DNA of 64,000 nt from an uncultured Sphingobacteriales bacterium (GTDB lineage Bacteria > Bacteroidota > Bacteroidia > Chitinophagales > Chitinophagaceae). Shown here one piece after another: positions 41,791 to 51,995 of the stretch. A program made the translations under genes and the position numbers. Each line of letters opens with the position of its first letter. Position 1 is the stretch's first letter. The notes under the pieces were generated by a model. It did no database searches. It saw nothing but the letters and a program-made list of their open reading frames with translations, and was not told the DNA's origin. The stretch is from the NCBI GenBank assembly GCA_937991535.1, contig CALKHN010000072.1:1-64000 (forward strand), in the 5' to 3' direction.

Positions 41791-44209
41791 ACTCCCTTTT
41801 ATTTTTGCTATCTAAAATTTATTGGTCGTGCAAAATCATACTCAGGTCTCCCCACAGAACAACCTCCCCGAAGAATCGGTAGATATCAGGCAAGCATGGG
41901 TTAAGATCCTGCGAAACTGGCCCTGGATTCTCCTGTCTCTTGTCGTAGCTTTATCCCTTGCATGGCTCTATAATCGCTATGCCGAGCCCGTGTACAAGGC
42001 TACAGCTTCCATATTGATCAAGGATGAAAAAAAGGGAGGCGCAGGACTCCTTGAAAACCCACTGCTTAAAGAACTGGATATGACAGGCGGCGGTAAACTT
42101 GTTGACAATGAGATTGAGATCCTCAAAAGCTATGATCTCATGGAAGAAGTGGTAAGAAAAGAACAGCTCTTCCTTGATATTAAAAGCAAAGGTAACCTTA
42201 CCAGCAGATCCGTATTCGCCAAAGAGTCGCCTCTGATCATACGCATTGCCAACCCTGATACCATTGCCCAGCCACTGCAATGGGGTATTGCCAGGCAGCC
42301 TAACGGAAAATGGCACCTCGATTATGGCGCGCACAATAAAGACCTGCCCATTACAAGAGGCAGGTGGTACTCCATTAACGGACTGCTGTTCCAGATAACC
42401 GATAATCCCGCTTTTAAGGCAAATGCCGATAGCTCAAACATCACCAATGACTATCTGCTGCACATAAACCCCGTAAAAATTACTGTTGACAACTATTCAA
42501 CCGACCTTAATGTTCAACCGGCAAGCAAAACCGCAACCATTATCAACATGGAGCTTACCGATCACAACAACAGGAGAGCACAGGCCACATTGAATGCCCT
42601 TATCAATATCTATAACCAACAGGCGCTCGAAGATAAAAACAAGGTTACCAACAATACCCTCGAGTTTTTAAACGGCAGGCTCGCTATTATAGAAACCGAG
42701 CTGCGCACCGTGGAAGGGCAGGTGGAGCGATTTAAAAGCAGTAACCGCATCACCGATGTGTCGGTTGAAGCACAACAATATATGGAGCAGGCTAAACAGG
42801 TTGACATTCAAAAAGCCGAACAGCAAACTCAGCTAAGCATTCTTGAATCACTGGAAAGCAACCTGAAAGCCAACCAGGATAACCCCAGACTGGTACCTTC
42901 CGGATCGGGGATCGCAGAACCCTCCCTGGCTGAAATGATACAGACCCACAACAGGCTAGTGCTGGAAAGAGAGCGCCAGGCAGAAAGGCTTGGACCTAAA
43001 AACCCTATACCCGTTGACCTCACCAACCAGATCGCTAACCTCAGGGCAAGTTTGATCACTAATATCGGTAATCTTAAACAGGCTTACCGCATTGCTTTGA
43101 ACGATATTACCAGCAAGGATGCAGAACTCAATGCACGCATAAGGAACATACCCCAAATACAAAAAAACCTCGTGCAGATACAGCGCGACCAGTCGGTAAA
43201 AGAACAACTTTACTTCTTGCTTCTCCAGAAAAGAGAGGAGTCTGCCATCACACTGGCTTCCTCAATTCCAGATTCCAGAAGTATTGAAAAATCCAGAAGC
43301 ACAGGCATCGTAAGCCCTAAGAAGGTACTTATCATGGCCATCGCTTTTTTACTGGGATTGATTATCCCCATCAGTGTTATTTACCTTATCAACTTTTTTA
43401 ACAATACCATTGAGGATAAAGACGAGGTGGAACAAAAATGTAAAGCGCCTGTGCTGGGTGAAATCGCCTACGTTAAAAAAGACATTTCCCCTATCGTGGT
43501 ACAAAAAGGAAGCCGTTCCATCGTTGCCGAACAGTTCAGGGGTATAAGAACCAATATCAGCTTTACCAAACCCGGGCATTCCCCAAGGATCATACTGGTT
43601 ACCTCCCACCGCCCGGAAGAAGGTAAATCATTTACCAGCCTTAACCTCGCCGCCAGTTATGCCCTGCTCAATAAAAAAGTGGTGGTGCTTGAATTTGACT
43701 TGCGTAAACCACGGCTCAGCGCAGCCATCAATATCCATTCCCAGGTGGGTATCAGCAATTACCTGGCCGGCAATACGGCTACCCTTGATGGCGCCCTGCA
43801 TGAAGTGCCCGGCTTTGAGCAACGCTTCTGGCTGTTGCCCGCAGGACCCATACCACCCAATCCAGCCGAACTTATCCTGGGCGACCGTATGAAGGAACTC
43901 ATGGAAGAACTTAATAAAAAATTCGATTACATTATTTTTGATACGCCCCCCTACGGGCTCGTTACCGACTCCTCCCTGCTGGCCAATCATGCCGATATCA
44001 GCATCGTGGTGCTCAGGCAGGGCTTTACCTTTAAATGGGTACTCCAGGAACTCAATAAAAAAATTACCGATAACCCCAACCAGCCGCTCTACACCGTAAT
44101 CAACAGGGTAGGTGAGAAAAACCGATACGGCAACTATAAACATTATGGCTACGGCTACGCCGAATATTTTGACGCACCCGCTAAAAAGAAAAAATGGTGG
44201 AGGTGAAAC
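41143..44209 (+). repeat. 3,067-bp direct repeat, copy 2
   Basis: Partner of 27,255-30,321. Covers the wza body, the 31-bp spacer and all of wzc. Sequence downstream (44,210 onward) is unrelated to that after copy 1. Confidence 0.9.
41822..44206 (+). CDS. Wzc-like polysaccharide co-polymerase / BY-kinase, copy 2
   Basis: 794 residues, identical in translation to copy 1 at 27,934, with the same TTG/GTG start. Chain-length domain, two membrane segments, BY-kinase domain with PEEGKS Walker A and the Tyr-rich tail are all intact. It serves the second Wzx/Wzy module; identity means both polymers would be handled by the same co-polymerase. Confidence 0.92.
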   Translation: MVVQNHTQVSPQNNLPEESVDIRQAWVKILRNWPWILLSLVVALSLAWLYNRYAEPVYKATASILIKDEKKGGAGLLENPLLKELDMTGGGKLVDNEIEILKSYDLMEEVVRKEQLFLDIKSKGNLTSRSVFAKESPLIIRIANPDTIAQPLQWGIARQPNGKWHLDYGAHNKDLPITRGRWYSINGLLFQITDNPAFKANADSSNITNDYLLHINPVKITVDNYSTDLNVQPASKTATIINMELTDHNNRRAQATLNALINIYNQQALEDKNKVTNNTLEFLNGRLAIIETELRTVEGQVERFKSSNRITDVSVEAQQYMEQAKQVDIQKAEQQTQLSILESLESNLKANQDNPRLVPSGSGIAEPSLAEMIQTHNRLVLERERQAERLGPKNPIPVDLTNQIANLRASLITNIGNLKQAYRIALNDITSKDAELNARIRNIPQIQKNLVQIQRDQSVKEQLYFLLLQKREESAITLASSIPDSRSIEKSRSTGIVSPKKVLIMAIAFLLGLIIPISVIYLINFFNNTIEDKDEVEQKCKAPVLGEIAYVKKDISPIVVQKGSRSIVAEQFRGIRTNISFTKPGHSPRIILVTSHRPEEGKSFTSLNLAASYALLNKKVVVLEFDLRKPRLSAAINIHSQVGISNYLAGNTATLDGALHEVPGFEQRFWLLPAGPIPPNPAELILGDRMKELMEELNKKFDYIIFDTPPYGLVTDSSLLANHADISIVVLRQGFTFKWVLQELNKKITDNPNQPLYTVINRVGEKNRYGNYKHYGYGYAEYFDAPAKKKKWWR

Positions 44210-44345
44210 AGCCCGGCACATTAAAAATTGATTTCTAACAATAGACAGCCGGAAATAGAGTTTATAACGATTTTAATCCTCTTTCCTATGTCTATAAAAT
44301 GTTTTATTATCCAGGAAGGAAACCCGGTCTGGTACAAAAGCAAAT

Positions 44346-45386
44346 ATGCAATACAAAAAATTACTCGTAACCGGCGCTGCCGGCTTTATAGGCTTTCATC
44401 TCAGCAAAAGATTGCTTGAGCATGGATATAAGGTGATAGGTCTGGATAACATTAATGATTATTATGATACAGACCTGAAATATGCCCGGTTGGCTGAACT
44501 GGGTATTAAAAAGGAAGATGCGGAAAGCCGGGGGTTAATGACCAATGCCACTTCTTTCCCCCAATTTAAATTTATCCGCTTAAATGTGGAGGACAGGGAA
44601 GCGCTGCCCAGGCTATTTGAACAGGAAAAACCTGATGCTGTTGTTCATCTGGCAGCCCAGGCAGGCGTTCGCTACAGTTTAGAAAATCCCGAAGCCTATA
44701 TTGACAGCAATATTGTGGGCTTTTTGAATATCCTGGAATGTTGCAGACATCATCAAATAGGGCATTTGATATATGCCTCCAGTTCTTCGGTATATGGTGC
44801 AAATGCTCAAATACCTTTTTCGGAATACGATCGCGTAGATTATCCCGTAAGCCTGTATGCGGCAACCAAAAAAAGCAATGAGTTGATGGCATATACGTAC
44901 AGCCATTTATATAAAATCCATACTTCCGGACTCCGCTTTTTTACAGTTTACGGACCCTGGGGCAGGCCCGATATGGCGCCTATTCTTTTTACATCGGCGA
45001 TCACAGAAGGCAGGCCGATTAAAGTCTTCAACAAGGGCGATATGAGCCGGGACTTTACCTATATAGACGATATTGTGGCTGGCATTATTATCACATTGAA
45101 TAATCCACCTGCAAAGGATGGAGAAAACCCATACTATCAATTGTTTAATATTGGAAATGGCGCGCCGGTTTCTTTGATGGGATTTATAGAAACGCTGGAA
45201 AAAGAACTAGGGCAGACAGCGGAAAAAAACATGATGGATATGCAACCCGGAGACGTGCCCCGGACCTGGGCAGATACCTCACAGTTGAATGCTTTGGGAT
45301 ATAGCAGCGCCACAAATATTGAAGACGGTATTCGAAGGTTTGTAGATTGGTATAAACGCTACCATGATAAAAACAAGGAACACTGA
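44346..45386 (+). CDS. UDP-glucuronate 4-epimerase (CapI/LpsL-like)
   Basis: 346-residue extended SDR: VTGAAGFIGFHLSKRLLE, GLDNINDYYDTDLKYARL (characteristic of UDP-glucuronate epimerases), HLAAQAGVRYSLENP, YASSSSVYG, SLYAATKKSNELMAYTYSHL (YxxxK) and RFFTVYGPWGRPDMA. It makes UDP-galacturonate from UDP-glucuronate, implying a uronic acid in the module 2 polymer. Confidence 0.9.
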   Translation: MQYKKLLVTGAAGFIGFHLSKRLLEHGYKVIGLDNINDYYDTDLKYARLAELGIKKEDAESRGLMTNATSFPQFKFIRLNVEDREALPRLFEQEKPDAVVHLAAQAGVRYSLENPEAYIDSNIVGFLNILECCRHHQIGHLIYASSSSVYGANAQIPFSEYDRVDYPVSLYAATKKSNELMAYTYSHLYKIHTSGLRFFTVYGPWGRPDMAPILFTSAITEGRPIKVFNKGDMSRDFTYIDDIVAGIIITLNNPPAKDGENPYYQLFNIGNGAPVSLMGFIETLEKELGQTAEKNMMDMQPGDVPRTWADTSQLNALGYSSATNIEDGIRRFVDWYKRYHDKNKEH

Positions 45387-45470
45387 AATAGCGATTGTTC
45401 CGGAATTAATCCATTATCTCACAAATTAATTTAGCTTATAAAGTTAATATTATATCTCAGCGTTGCAGCC

Positions 45471-45597
45471 ACCGCAGGATGCATTCCAAATTGTCGCATT
45501 GCTTTGCTTCATATGGGCGGTGAAGACACCGCCCACGGCAGGCGCCCTCGGTGGCATCTCCACCAACCGGCAGCAATTTGGAATACACCCCTGCCGC
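45471..45597. repeat. intergenic palindromic repeat, copy 1
   Basis: About 125 bp of GC-richer sequence in an AT-rich spacer. The outer arms ATTCCAAATTG (45,483-45,493) and its complement (45,574-45,584) pair exactly; inside are hairpins GGGCGGTG-AAGA-CACCGCCC (45,515-45,534) and GGTGG-CATCT-CCACC (45,550-45,564). A related copy lies at 53,235-53,346 (shared GTCGCATTG, TTTGCTT, CGGCAGG and TCTCCAC blocks). Confidence 0.6.
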
Positions 45598-45621
45598 AAA
45601 GGCTCTAAATAATAAGATTAT

Positions 45622-47064
45622 ATGTCTAAATCAATTGTGTCGCAAACTAAAAAGGGATTATTATACAGTTCAACTTCCATCATAGTAAAAAATATTCTCC
45701 AGCTATTTTCAATTGGAATTTTAAGCCGGCTATTGACTCCACTCGATTTCGGGATATTTAGTATTTTAATGGTAATTAATGGTTTTACGCAGATGTTCTC
45801 AGAAATGGGCTTAACCGCATCTATCATCCAAAAAAAGGAATTAAGCCACTCTGAGATTTCGAGTGCCAATATTTTCTCAATTTTGATGGGACTTGGGTTT
45901 ACCATAATCGTTTTTTTAGTGAGCCCTTTGCTGGAGCAATTATTCAACACAGATAACCTGGCTTATTATATTAAGATATGTTCAATAGTATTCTTCATTA
46001 AATCGGCTTCCATCATACATGAAGCATTGCTACGGAAGGATATGAGATTCAAGGCCCTGACCTATATAGAACTCATCACATTTATTTTCGGTAATTTTCT
46101 TGTAGCATTAACGCTGGCGTACTTAGGCTTTGGCGTGATGTCCATCATTTACAGTTTACTCGCACAAACACTGATCAGTTCCATGCTTACTATCGCTCTT
46201 TCAAAATTCAGGTTTTCATTTACGTATAACTGGCAGGAGGTAAAGCGCCTGCTTAATTTTGGAATTCCGTTTACTTTGGGGAGATTTTCCATGTATCTGG
46301 CCAACCAGGGTGACTATCTTGTGGTAGGAAAATTTCTCGGACCGGTTTCATTGGGGTATTACAACCGCTCTTTTCAGCTAATGAGAACGCCCGTTGAGTT
46401 TTTGGGGGGAACTCTTTCCAAAGTACTGTTTCCGGCGTTTTCCAAAATAAAAGATAAGAAGCCGGCATTAAAAAAAGTCTTCCTGGATTCTGTTTTTATA
46501 AATGCGCTCTTTTCTTTGCCTTTAACGTGCTTCCTGTTTCTGGAGGCCGACAGTGTCATAAGAATAATTCTGGGAGAGAAATGGGGAGACTCGGTTGCGC
46601 CCTTTAAGATACTCGTGCTCTCGCTTTTCTTCCGTATAGGCTATAAATTTATTGATCCTCTCATTAATGTGACGGGCAGACCTGGCTATAAAGCAAAATT
46701 TCAGTTCTTATACTGCATATTGATCATTTGCGGCGCTTATATCGGAACAAAATTCGGCATAACCTCCGTTGCGCTATTGGTATCCGTTGCGGTAATTGTA
46801 CATTATATTTTAATGAATGTTATTGTATTTGATGAGCTTTCCATAAATATTAAAGAACTTATTCCCGAAATCAAACATGCAGTGATTATCAGCGTTACTT
46901 TTATTGTTCTGATCATTGCGTTTAAATTTTTCATTCAGATAAACAACCCATACACTGAAGTAATTGTTTCCCTGGTGATCCTTTTTATATTGTATGGAGT
47001 ATCGTTGCTTTTGTTCAAACCTGTGTTTGACAGAAAAATTTTATGGTTATTCAAAAAAAAATAG
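45622..47064 (+). CDS. Wzx/WzxC-like lipopolysaccharide flippase, module 2
   Basis: 480 residues, about 14 membrane segments, WzxC/MOP superfamily: GLLYSSTSIIVKNILQLFSI, LTPLDFGIFSILMVINGF, GDYLVVGKFLGPVSLGYYNR and RTPVEFLGGTLSKVLFPAFS. It would flip the module 2 repeat unit. Not closely related to the module 1 flippase, so the two modules handle different units. Confidence 0.9.
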   Translation: MSKSIVSQTKKGLLYSSTSIIVKNILQLFSIGILSRLLTPLDFGIFSILMVINGFTQMFSEMGLTASIIQKKELSHSEISSANIFSILMGLGFTIIVFLVSPLLEQLFNTDNLAYYIKICSIVFFIKSASIIHEALLRKDMRFKALTYIELITFIFGNFLVALTLAYLGFGVMSIIYSLLAQTLISSMLTIALSKFRFSFTYNWQEVKRLLNFGIPFTLGRFSMYLANQGDYLVVGKFLGPVSLGYYNRSFQLMRTPVEFLGGTLSKVLFPAFSKIKDKKPALKKVFLDSVFINALFSLPLTCFLFLEADSVIRIILGEKWGDSVAPFKILVLSLFFRIGYKFIDPLINVTGRPGYKAKFQFLYCILIICGAYIGTKFGITSVALLVSVAVIVHYILMNVIVFDELSINIKELIPEIKHAVIISVTFIVLIIAFKFFIQINNPYTEVIVSLVILFILYGVSLLLFKPVFDRKILWLFKKK

Positions 47065-47106
47065 CAAGTCCGGTTAGTTAAATACGCAAAAACTAAAAAT
47101 AAAAAT

Positions 47107-48171
47107 ATGATCATTGGATTACATGGCTCTTATTTTGTCAGAAACTTTGGAGATACCTTGCTTTTAAACATCATATATAACTGGATCAAGGAAGCGCAAC
47201 CCAATTCAAAGGTTATTCTTCCATATATAACCTCGCACAAAGAAGCAGTTGAAATATTGAACAATACGGATACCGACAGCTATAAAAAATACCAGGTTTC
47301 CCAATGCGACAAATTTGTATTTGGGGGCGGAGGGTATTTTGGAGAACCTAATAAGAGCTGGCTCAAACGTCAACGATGGTCATACAGAAATTACAGGAGG
47401 CATATTGCATGGAATAAGGAATTATTTACCAACCACATTCCCTTTTCCATTATCGGTGTAGGCGTTGGTCCGCTATCCAATTATTTTTTAAGAAAAAAAG
47501 CGATACAGTTATTTGAAAAGGCAAATTTCATTTGTGTGCGGGATAATGAATCCTTAAATTATATTAGAAAGTGGGGAAATATAAATCCGGACATATATGA
47601 AACAACAGACCTGGCTTTAACAGTAAGACGCCCTCCGGGCACCCCCAATGAAAAAAAAGTATTGGGGGTACATTTTCCAATACTTGCTCATTTCCCACAA
47701 GAAAAAATACCTGATATTGTGTCTTTTTTGAAAAAACTATCAGAAGCATATACCATCAAACTGGTAAACGATGAAGAGGGACAAATGGATATTGGAAGAA
47801 GATCAAATATTACGAGATTCATCAGGGAAAATAATATCGAATACACGCAGATTGAATACCATGATCCCACTACATTAATTAATGAACTCAATTCCTTAGA
47901 CGCAATTATTACAACCAAATTACATGTAGGCATTCTGGGATACGCACTAAAAAAACCTGTATTATCAATTCCAAACCACGATAAAAATTTTCGTTTTTAC
48001 AAGCAAATAGGCAGGAGCAAGTTTTGTATTCCCAGCCATGAAGCAGATTATAAAAGATTATTAGCGGTTTTCGACGAATGCGTAAATACCGAAGTTATAC
48101 ATAATCCAGCATTGATGGAAAAAGCGGAATTCGCAAAGGAAAAATTGATATCATTTTTAAGACTCCCTTAA
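47107..48171 (+). CDS. polysaccharide pyruvyl transferase family protein
   Basis: 354 residues: GLHGSYFVRNFGDTLLLNII, FVFGGGGYFGEP, SIIGVGVGPLSN, FICVRDNESLNYI, TTKLHVGILGYALKKPVLSI. These match the CsaB/WcaK pyruvyl transferase family, which adds pyruvate ketals from PEP to sugars, giving the polymer extra acidity. Substrate unknown. Confidence 0.87.
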   Translation: MIIGLHGSYFVRNFGDTLLLNIIYNWIKEAQPNSKVILPYITSHKEAVEILNNTDTDSYKKYQVSQCDKFVFGGGGYFGEPNKSWLKRQRWSYRNYRRHIAWNKELFTNHIPFSIIGVGVGPLSNYFLRKKAIQLFEKANFICVRDNESLNYIRKWGNINPDIYETTDLALTVRRPPGTPNEKKVLGVHFPILAHFPQEKIPDIVSFLKKLSEAYTIKLVNDEEGQMDIGRRSNITRFIRENNIEYTQIEYHDPTTLINELNSLDAIITTKLHVGILGYALKKPVLSIPNHDKNFRFYKQIGRSKFCIPSHEADYKRLLAVFDECVNTEVIHNPALMEKAEFAKEKLISFLRLP

Positions 48172-48292
48172 AAATGCTTACGGCGCCGTAAATACGAAAA
48201 ATTATTCAATAGCGACCTGCCTCTCCGAAAACTTCAATATTTGTTCGCTTTTATCCTAATGTCATTTCCGATAAAATTTTAATAATGCGGCG

Positions 48293-49435
48293 ATGAAACG
48301 GCAAAGAATTATAGATAAATTTAATTGTTATATACTATTAATCCTGAATTTATTGTATTACACCCAGGGAGTACTGCTTCCCGACGGAGAGGCCATCGGT
48401 CAGCTATTATTAGCTATTATTTTAATTATTTCTTTCTATTACCTTTTTAAAATGTTACTGATCAAAAATAAGTTTACCCCCTTCATGAAAGTTTGGTTAT
48501 TCTTTATGATTATGTATCTGATCTATTTTTTGCTTTATGGAAATTATGCTGACTATGGTATCCTTAAAATGGTACTTTTAAACTTCTTACCTTTTTTCCC
48601 TTTTTATTATTTTTCAGAAAAGGAAATTTTAACCCGCAAACACCTTATCGCTTTCTTTTTAGTACTGCTCCCTGTTTTAATCGTAAAATTTAACCGATCC
48701 ATAATTGAACTGCGATTAGAGCGCATGAAAGAAAATGTTGTAGACAATACTGTTTATTTATTTATTGGACTATTGCCTTTTGTTTTTCTTTTCAAAAAAA
48801 AAATATTTTCATTTTTATTTCTGATGATTATCTGGTTTTATATGATCCAAAGCGCTAAAAGAGCCGCTATTTTATGCGGGGTTGCCGCCCTGATTTTAAT
48901 TGTAATCGAATATTTATATGCCAGTGAAGGCAAATCAAAAATTAAACGATATATCATTTCTTTGTTTTTACTTTTTGCAATTGGTTATTTTGGATATGAT
49001 TTATATACGCAAAACCAGTATTTGATAGAACGAATGGAAGGTATGCTGGGGGGAGAATCCTCAGGCAGAGATGATCTTATCGAAACATTATTAGGGCTCT
49101 GGTATCAATCCGATAGCTTAATCCCTTATTTATTTGGCTATGGATATAACGCATCGGGTTTACATTCGATTCATGTATCTCATAACGATTGGGTAGATGT
49201 GCTGGTGAGTTTTGGATTAATGGGTTTTCTGGTGTATCTGGCAATATTCAGGTTACTTTTCTTACAGATTTTTCAAAAAGACTGGTCAAGAGATAAGAAG
49301 GTTATATTTCTACTGGTGGTATGCATCGCGGTAATTACTTCACTTACCTCCCGGTGGTACTGGAGTTCTTTTGCTTACATGCAGATATTGATCCTTCCTT
49401 ATTTATTAGCCACACATGAAAAAAAAATAGCTTAA
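48293..49435 (+). CDS. Wzy/O-antigen ligase-like polymerase, module 2
   Basis: 380 residues with about ten to eleven membrane helices and the ligase/polymerase loop: YMIQSAKRAAILCGVAAL, then MLGGESSGRDDLIETLLG and GYGYNASGLHSIHVSHNDW. The Arg and His residues in these loops fit Wzy. Second polymerase of the window, dissimilar to the one at 31,892. Confidence 0.83.
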   Translation: MKRQRIIDKFNCYILLILNLLYYTQGVLLPDGEAIGQLLLAIILIISFYYLFKMLLIKNKFTPFMKVWLFFMIMYLIYFLLYGNYADYGILKMVLLNFLPFFPFYYFSEKEILTRKHLIAFFLVLLPVLIVKFNRSIIELRLERMKENVVDNTVYLFIGLLPFVFLFKKKIFSFLFLMIIWFYMIQSAKRAAILCGVAALILIVIEYLYASEGKSKIKRYIISLFLLFAIGYFGYDLYTQNQYLIERMEGMLGGESSGRDDLIETLLGLWYQSDSLIPYLFGYGYNASGLHSIHVSHNDWVDVLVSFGLMGFLVYLAIFRLLFLQIFQKDWSRDKKVIFLLVVCIAVITSLTSRWYWSSFAYMQILILPYLLATHEKKIA

Positions 49436-49517
49436 TATTTGGAGGTTTGGCGCCAGGAAATACAAATTCATATTTTACAAGACACAATTTCTGTGTATAA
49501 AAAATAAGCATCACAAT

Positions 49518-50645
49518 ATGGAATTAGTGGTTGTTTCCGATAATTATCCTTCCCGCAGAAAGCCGAACAAAGGGGCTTTTGTTTATAATTTAGTTCAGGA
49601 GTTGAGTCATTATCACAATATAACAGTGGTTGCTCCTTTTAAGGTACGCGAGTTGTTTAATCCTATATCTAAAAATGGATATGGTAAAGAAAAATGCAAA
49701 GTGTACAGACCTTTATATTTTTCGTTTAGCAATAAGAAATTCTTAGGTATAAACACCCAAATTTGGAGTCGGTTTTTCATGTCAAAAGCGGTTAAAAGAA
49801 GTTTAAACCGTTTACCGGGGAAACCAGATATAATTTACGCTCATTTTATATCCAACGCCTTCGCCGTTCTTACATACGTTAAGCAACATTCTATTCCTTT
49901 TGTGGTAGCCTCCGGAGAGTCTTCTTATCCAATATCTATAACAAGGTGGAAAAAGGATATACAAGGCTTGAAGGATTACACGAATCATTTTATTTGTGTA
50001 TCAGAAACAAATAAAAATGGACTGACAGCATTGGGGTTTGATGAGAATAAAATGACGGTGATCCCCAATGCGGTGGACTATTCTTTGTTTAAACCTTTAG
50101 ACAAAGAAACCTGCAAAAAAAAGCTGGGAATCCCACACAATACGTTTGTTGTGGGCTTTGTTGGTAATTTTATTCACCGGAAAGGACCCAATCGAATTAT
50201 TGAAGCTATAAAACAATTAGCCGATAAGGATATCCGGCTGGTTTGCGTGGGTGGAAAAGGTGGTTTAACAGATAATGATTTTACAAGTATCATACCACCT
50301 GTACCTAACTTTCAACTGCCCGAAATATACAATGCCTTCGATGTATTTGTACTACCCACGCTTAAAGAAGGGCATTGCAATGCAGTGGAAGAAGCAAAAG
50401 CATGCTGCATTCCTGTGGTTAGCTCAAAAGGCACTACAGTTGAAAAACAGATAAATGAACAAAATGGCATATTAATTGATCCTCAAAGTATTTCGGAAAT
50501 TTCCGGGGCGATCCTGCTTCTGAAAAACAATGCAGAAAGAAGAGCTCACATCATTGAAAATCTTGAAAATGAAAGAAATACCAATTCCCTTGAAAAACGT
50601 GCCAGGCTGATAAATACAGTTCTTGAACGATTCAAAAAAAATTGA
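49518..50645 (+). CDS. glycosyltransferase family 4
   Basis: 375 residues, GT-B: ELVVVSDNYPSRRKPNKGAF, IYAHFISNAFAVLTYVK, VIPNAVDYSLFKPL, VVGFVGNFIHRKGPNRIIEA and the donor-site EGHCNAVEEAKACCIPVV (E-x7-E). Transfers an unknown sugar in module 2. Confidence 0.88.
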   Translation: MELVVVSDNYPSRRKPNKGAFVYNLVQELSHYHNITVVAPFKVRELFNPISKNGYGKEKCKVYRPLYFSFSNKKFLGINTQIWSRFFMSKAVKRSLNRLPGKPDIIYAHFISNAFAVLTYVKQHSIPFVVASGESSYPISITRWKKDIQGLKDYTNHFICVSETNKNGLTALGFDENKMTVIPNAVDYSLFKPLDKETCKKKLGIPHNTFVVGFVGNFIHRKGPNRIIEAIKQLADKDIRLVCVGGKGGLTDNDFTSIIPPVPNFQLPEIYNAFDVFVLPTLKEGHCNAVEEAKACCIPVVSSKGTTVEKQINEQNGILIDPQSISEISGAILLLKNNAERRAHIIENLENERNTNSLEKRARLINTVLERFKKN

Positions 50646-50702
50646 GTATCAAATATCAACTGATGCCTTTCCGGAATTCAGCATTCTTTTAATCGGATTA
50701 GT

Positions 50703-51866
50703 ATGAAATCAATTGTAATGATAACACTGGGGTTGTTTGTTTTTTCAAACACGCAATCTCAGAAAAACTGGCAGAATTATTTTGATCACAGGTATATGAG
50801 TTTGTGTACCTCTGGCAGTACTTTCCGGGAAGATAACCTGTTAAAAAGCACCACGGGAAACCTGTACGACTTTATGAGCTTAAGCATCACAGTGGATGCA
50901 CTCATGAATATGTATGTTGCAACAGGAAATGAAGAATATTTAAATGATGAGATAAAAATCATTAATAATGTTTTATCTACCGCGGCTGTTTCAAAATCAA
51001 TTCCAGAAAATATTTACAGCCTAAAGGACGATTACCTCGGATGGATATCCCAAACCCCAAATTATGCTTATCATTATGAAACAGAGCTGTATGAAGGATA
51101 TATATTCCGTTATATTACCCAGTTCCTGTACGAAATTAAAAAAACAGGATGGAAAGACCGCTCAGCTAAGAACAGCGAATGGTACAATACAACACTTAAG
51201 TTCATCGAAAAAAATATATGGGAAAAATGGATAAGCAGGAGTTTACGAAGCAAGGCAAATCCTTATGGAACTTTTTTAAGTACAAGGGCGCACATGGCTT
51301 CCCACTGGGCTTTTACAGGTTTAATACTGAAAGAAATTAGCGATAACACAGAAATTAAAACCCAATGCCAGGATGTGGTTAATATGTTTGACCTGCTGTT
51401 AAAAAGAAACTTAAAACCCCATCCCGACTTTCCCGATGCTTACACCTGGAATTCTACCTGGGATAATGTGGATGGCACACAGGCTGATCTCTCCCTCCCT
51501 CCGTATGTTCAGGATGTTTCCCATGGAAACCATGTAATGGGTTATATAGCACTATCCAAAAGATTAAACAATCCCAACTGGACTAACGAAAACATTTTGG
51601 GGTTCTGCAATACGATTAAGCAGGTGTTGTACAATAAAACTACGATGTCTTTCTGCGATAATGTGGACGGCTCTACATCAATATTCAACCCCGGACAGGG
51701 CAACTCGCAAGCCGATGGGTGGCTAAAATTGGGTTTGTTTGACGGGCAAACCCTTAACCTCTATTTGAATTTTGCACTTCAGCGGGAAGATTTATTAATA
51801 AAATATGGCCAGGAGCTGCAATATTACGCTGGTCTCACTCTCATTGAATACCTACTGGCTCAGTAA
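50703..51866 (+). CDS. secreted helical protein, putative carbohydrate-active enzyme, paralogue A
   Basis: 387 residues with a signal peptide (about 1-19). All-helical repeats with Trp/Tyr-rich motifs: DDYLGWISQTPNYAYHYETE, THMASHWA-like RAHMASHWAF, WNSTWDNVDGTQAD, QDVSHGNHVMGYI, DNVDGS and ADGWLKLGLFD. This pattern suggests an (alpha/alpha) toroid, as in polysaccharide lyases and unsaturated-uronyl hydrolases, but I cannot name a family. A paralogue lies at 53,436, so a conserved pair may trim or remodel the polymer in the periplasm (inference). Confidence 0.6.
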   Translation: MKSIVMITLGLFVFSNTQSQKNWQNYFDHRYMSLCTSGSTFREDNLLKSTTGNLYDFMSLSITVDALMNMYVATGNEEYLNDEIKIINNVLSTAAVSKSIPENIYSLKDDYLGWISQTPNYAYHYETELYEGYIFRYITQFLYEIKKTGWKDRSAKNSEWYNTTLKFIEKNIWEKWISRSLRSKANPYGTFLSTRAHMASHWAFTGLILKEISDNTEIKTQCQDVVNMFDLLLKRNLKPHPDFPDAYTWNSTWDNVDGTQADLSLPPYVQDVSHGNHVMGYIALSKRLNNPNWTNENILGFCNTIKQVLYNKTTMSFCDNVDGSTSIFNPGQGNSQADGWLKLGLFDGQTLNLYLNFALQREDLLIKYGQELQYYAGLTLIEYLLAQ

Positions 51867-51995
51867 GCCTGACAGCTTACATTGTAAAACATTTTTGTAT
51901 AATCCCCTGTTTTGCCTGCAAAACACAACAGTCATTCGTTAAGCTGTTCCGGAAACTGCTTTAAAACCCTGTAAATAAAAATATTTATTACGAAG

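Noticed and set aside
44228..44419. 63-codon plus-strand frame between wzc copy 2 and the epimerase
   Set aside because: Runs into the epimerase gene in another frame and shows no protein-like pattern.
45618..45950. 110-codon minus-strand frame over the start of the module 2 flippase
   Set aside because: Antisense to a clear membrane protein; no independent support.
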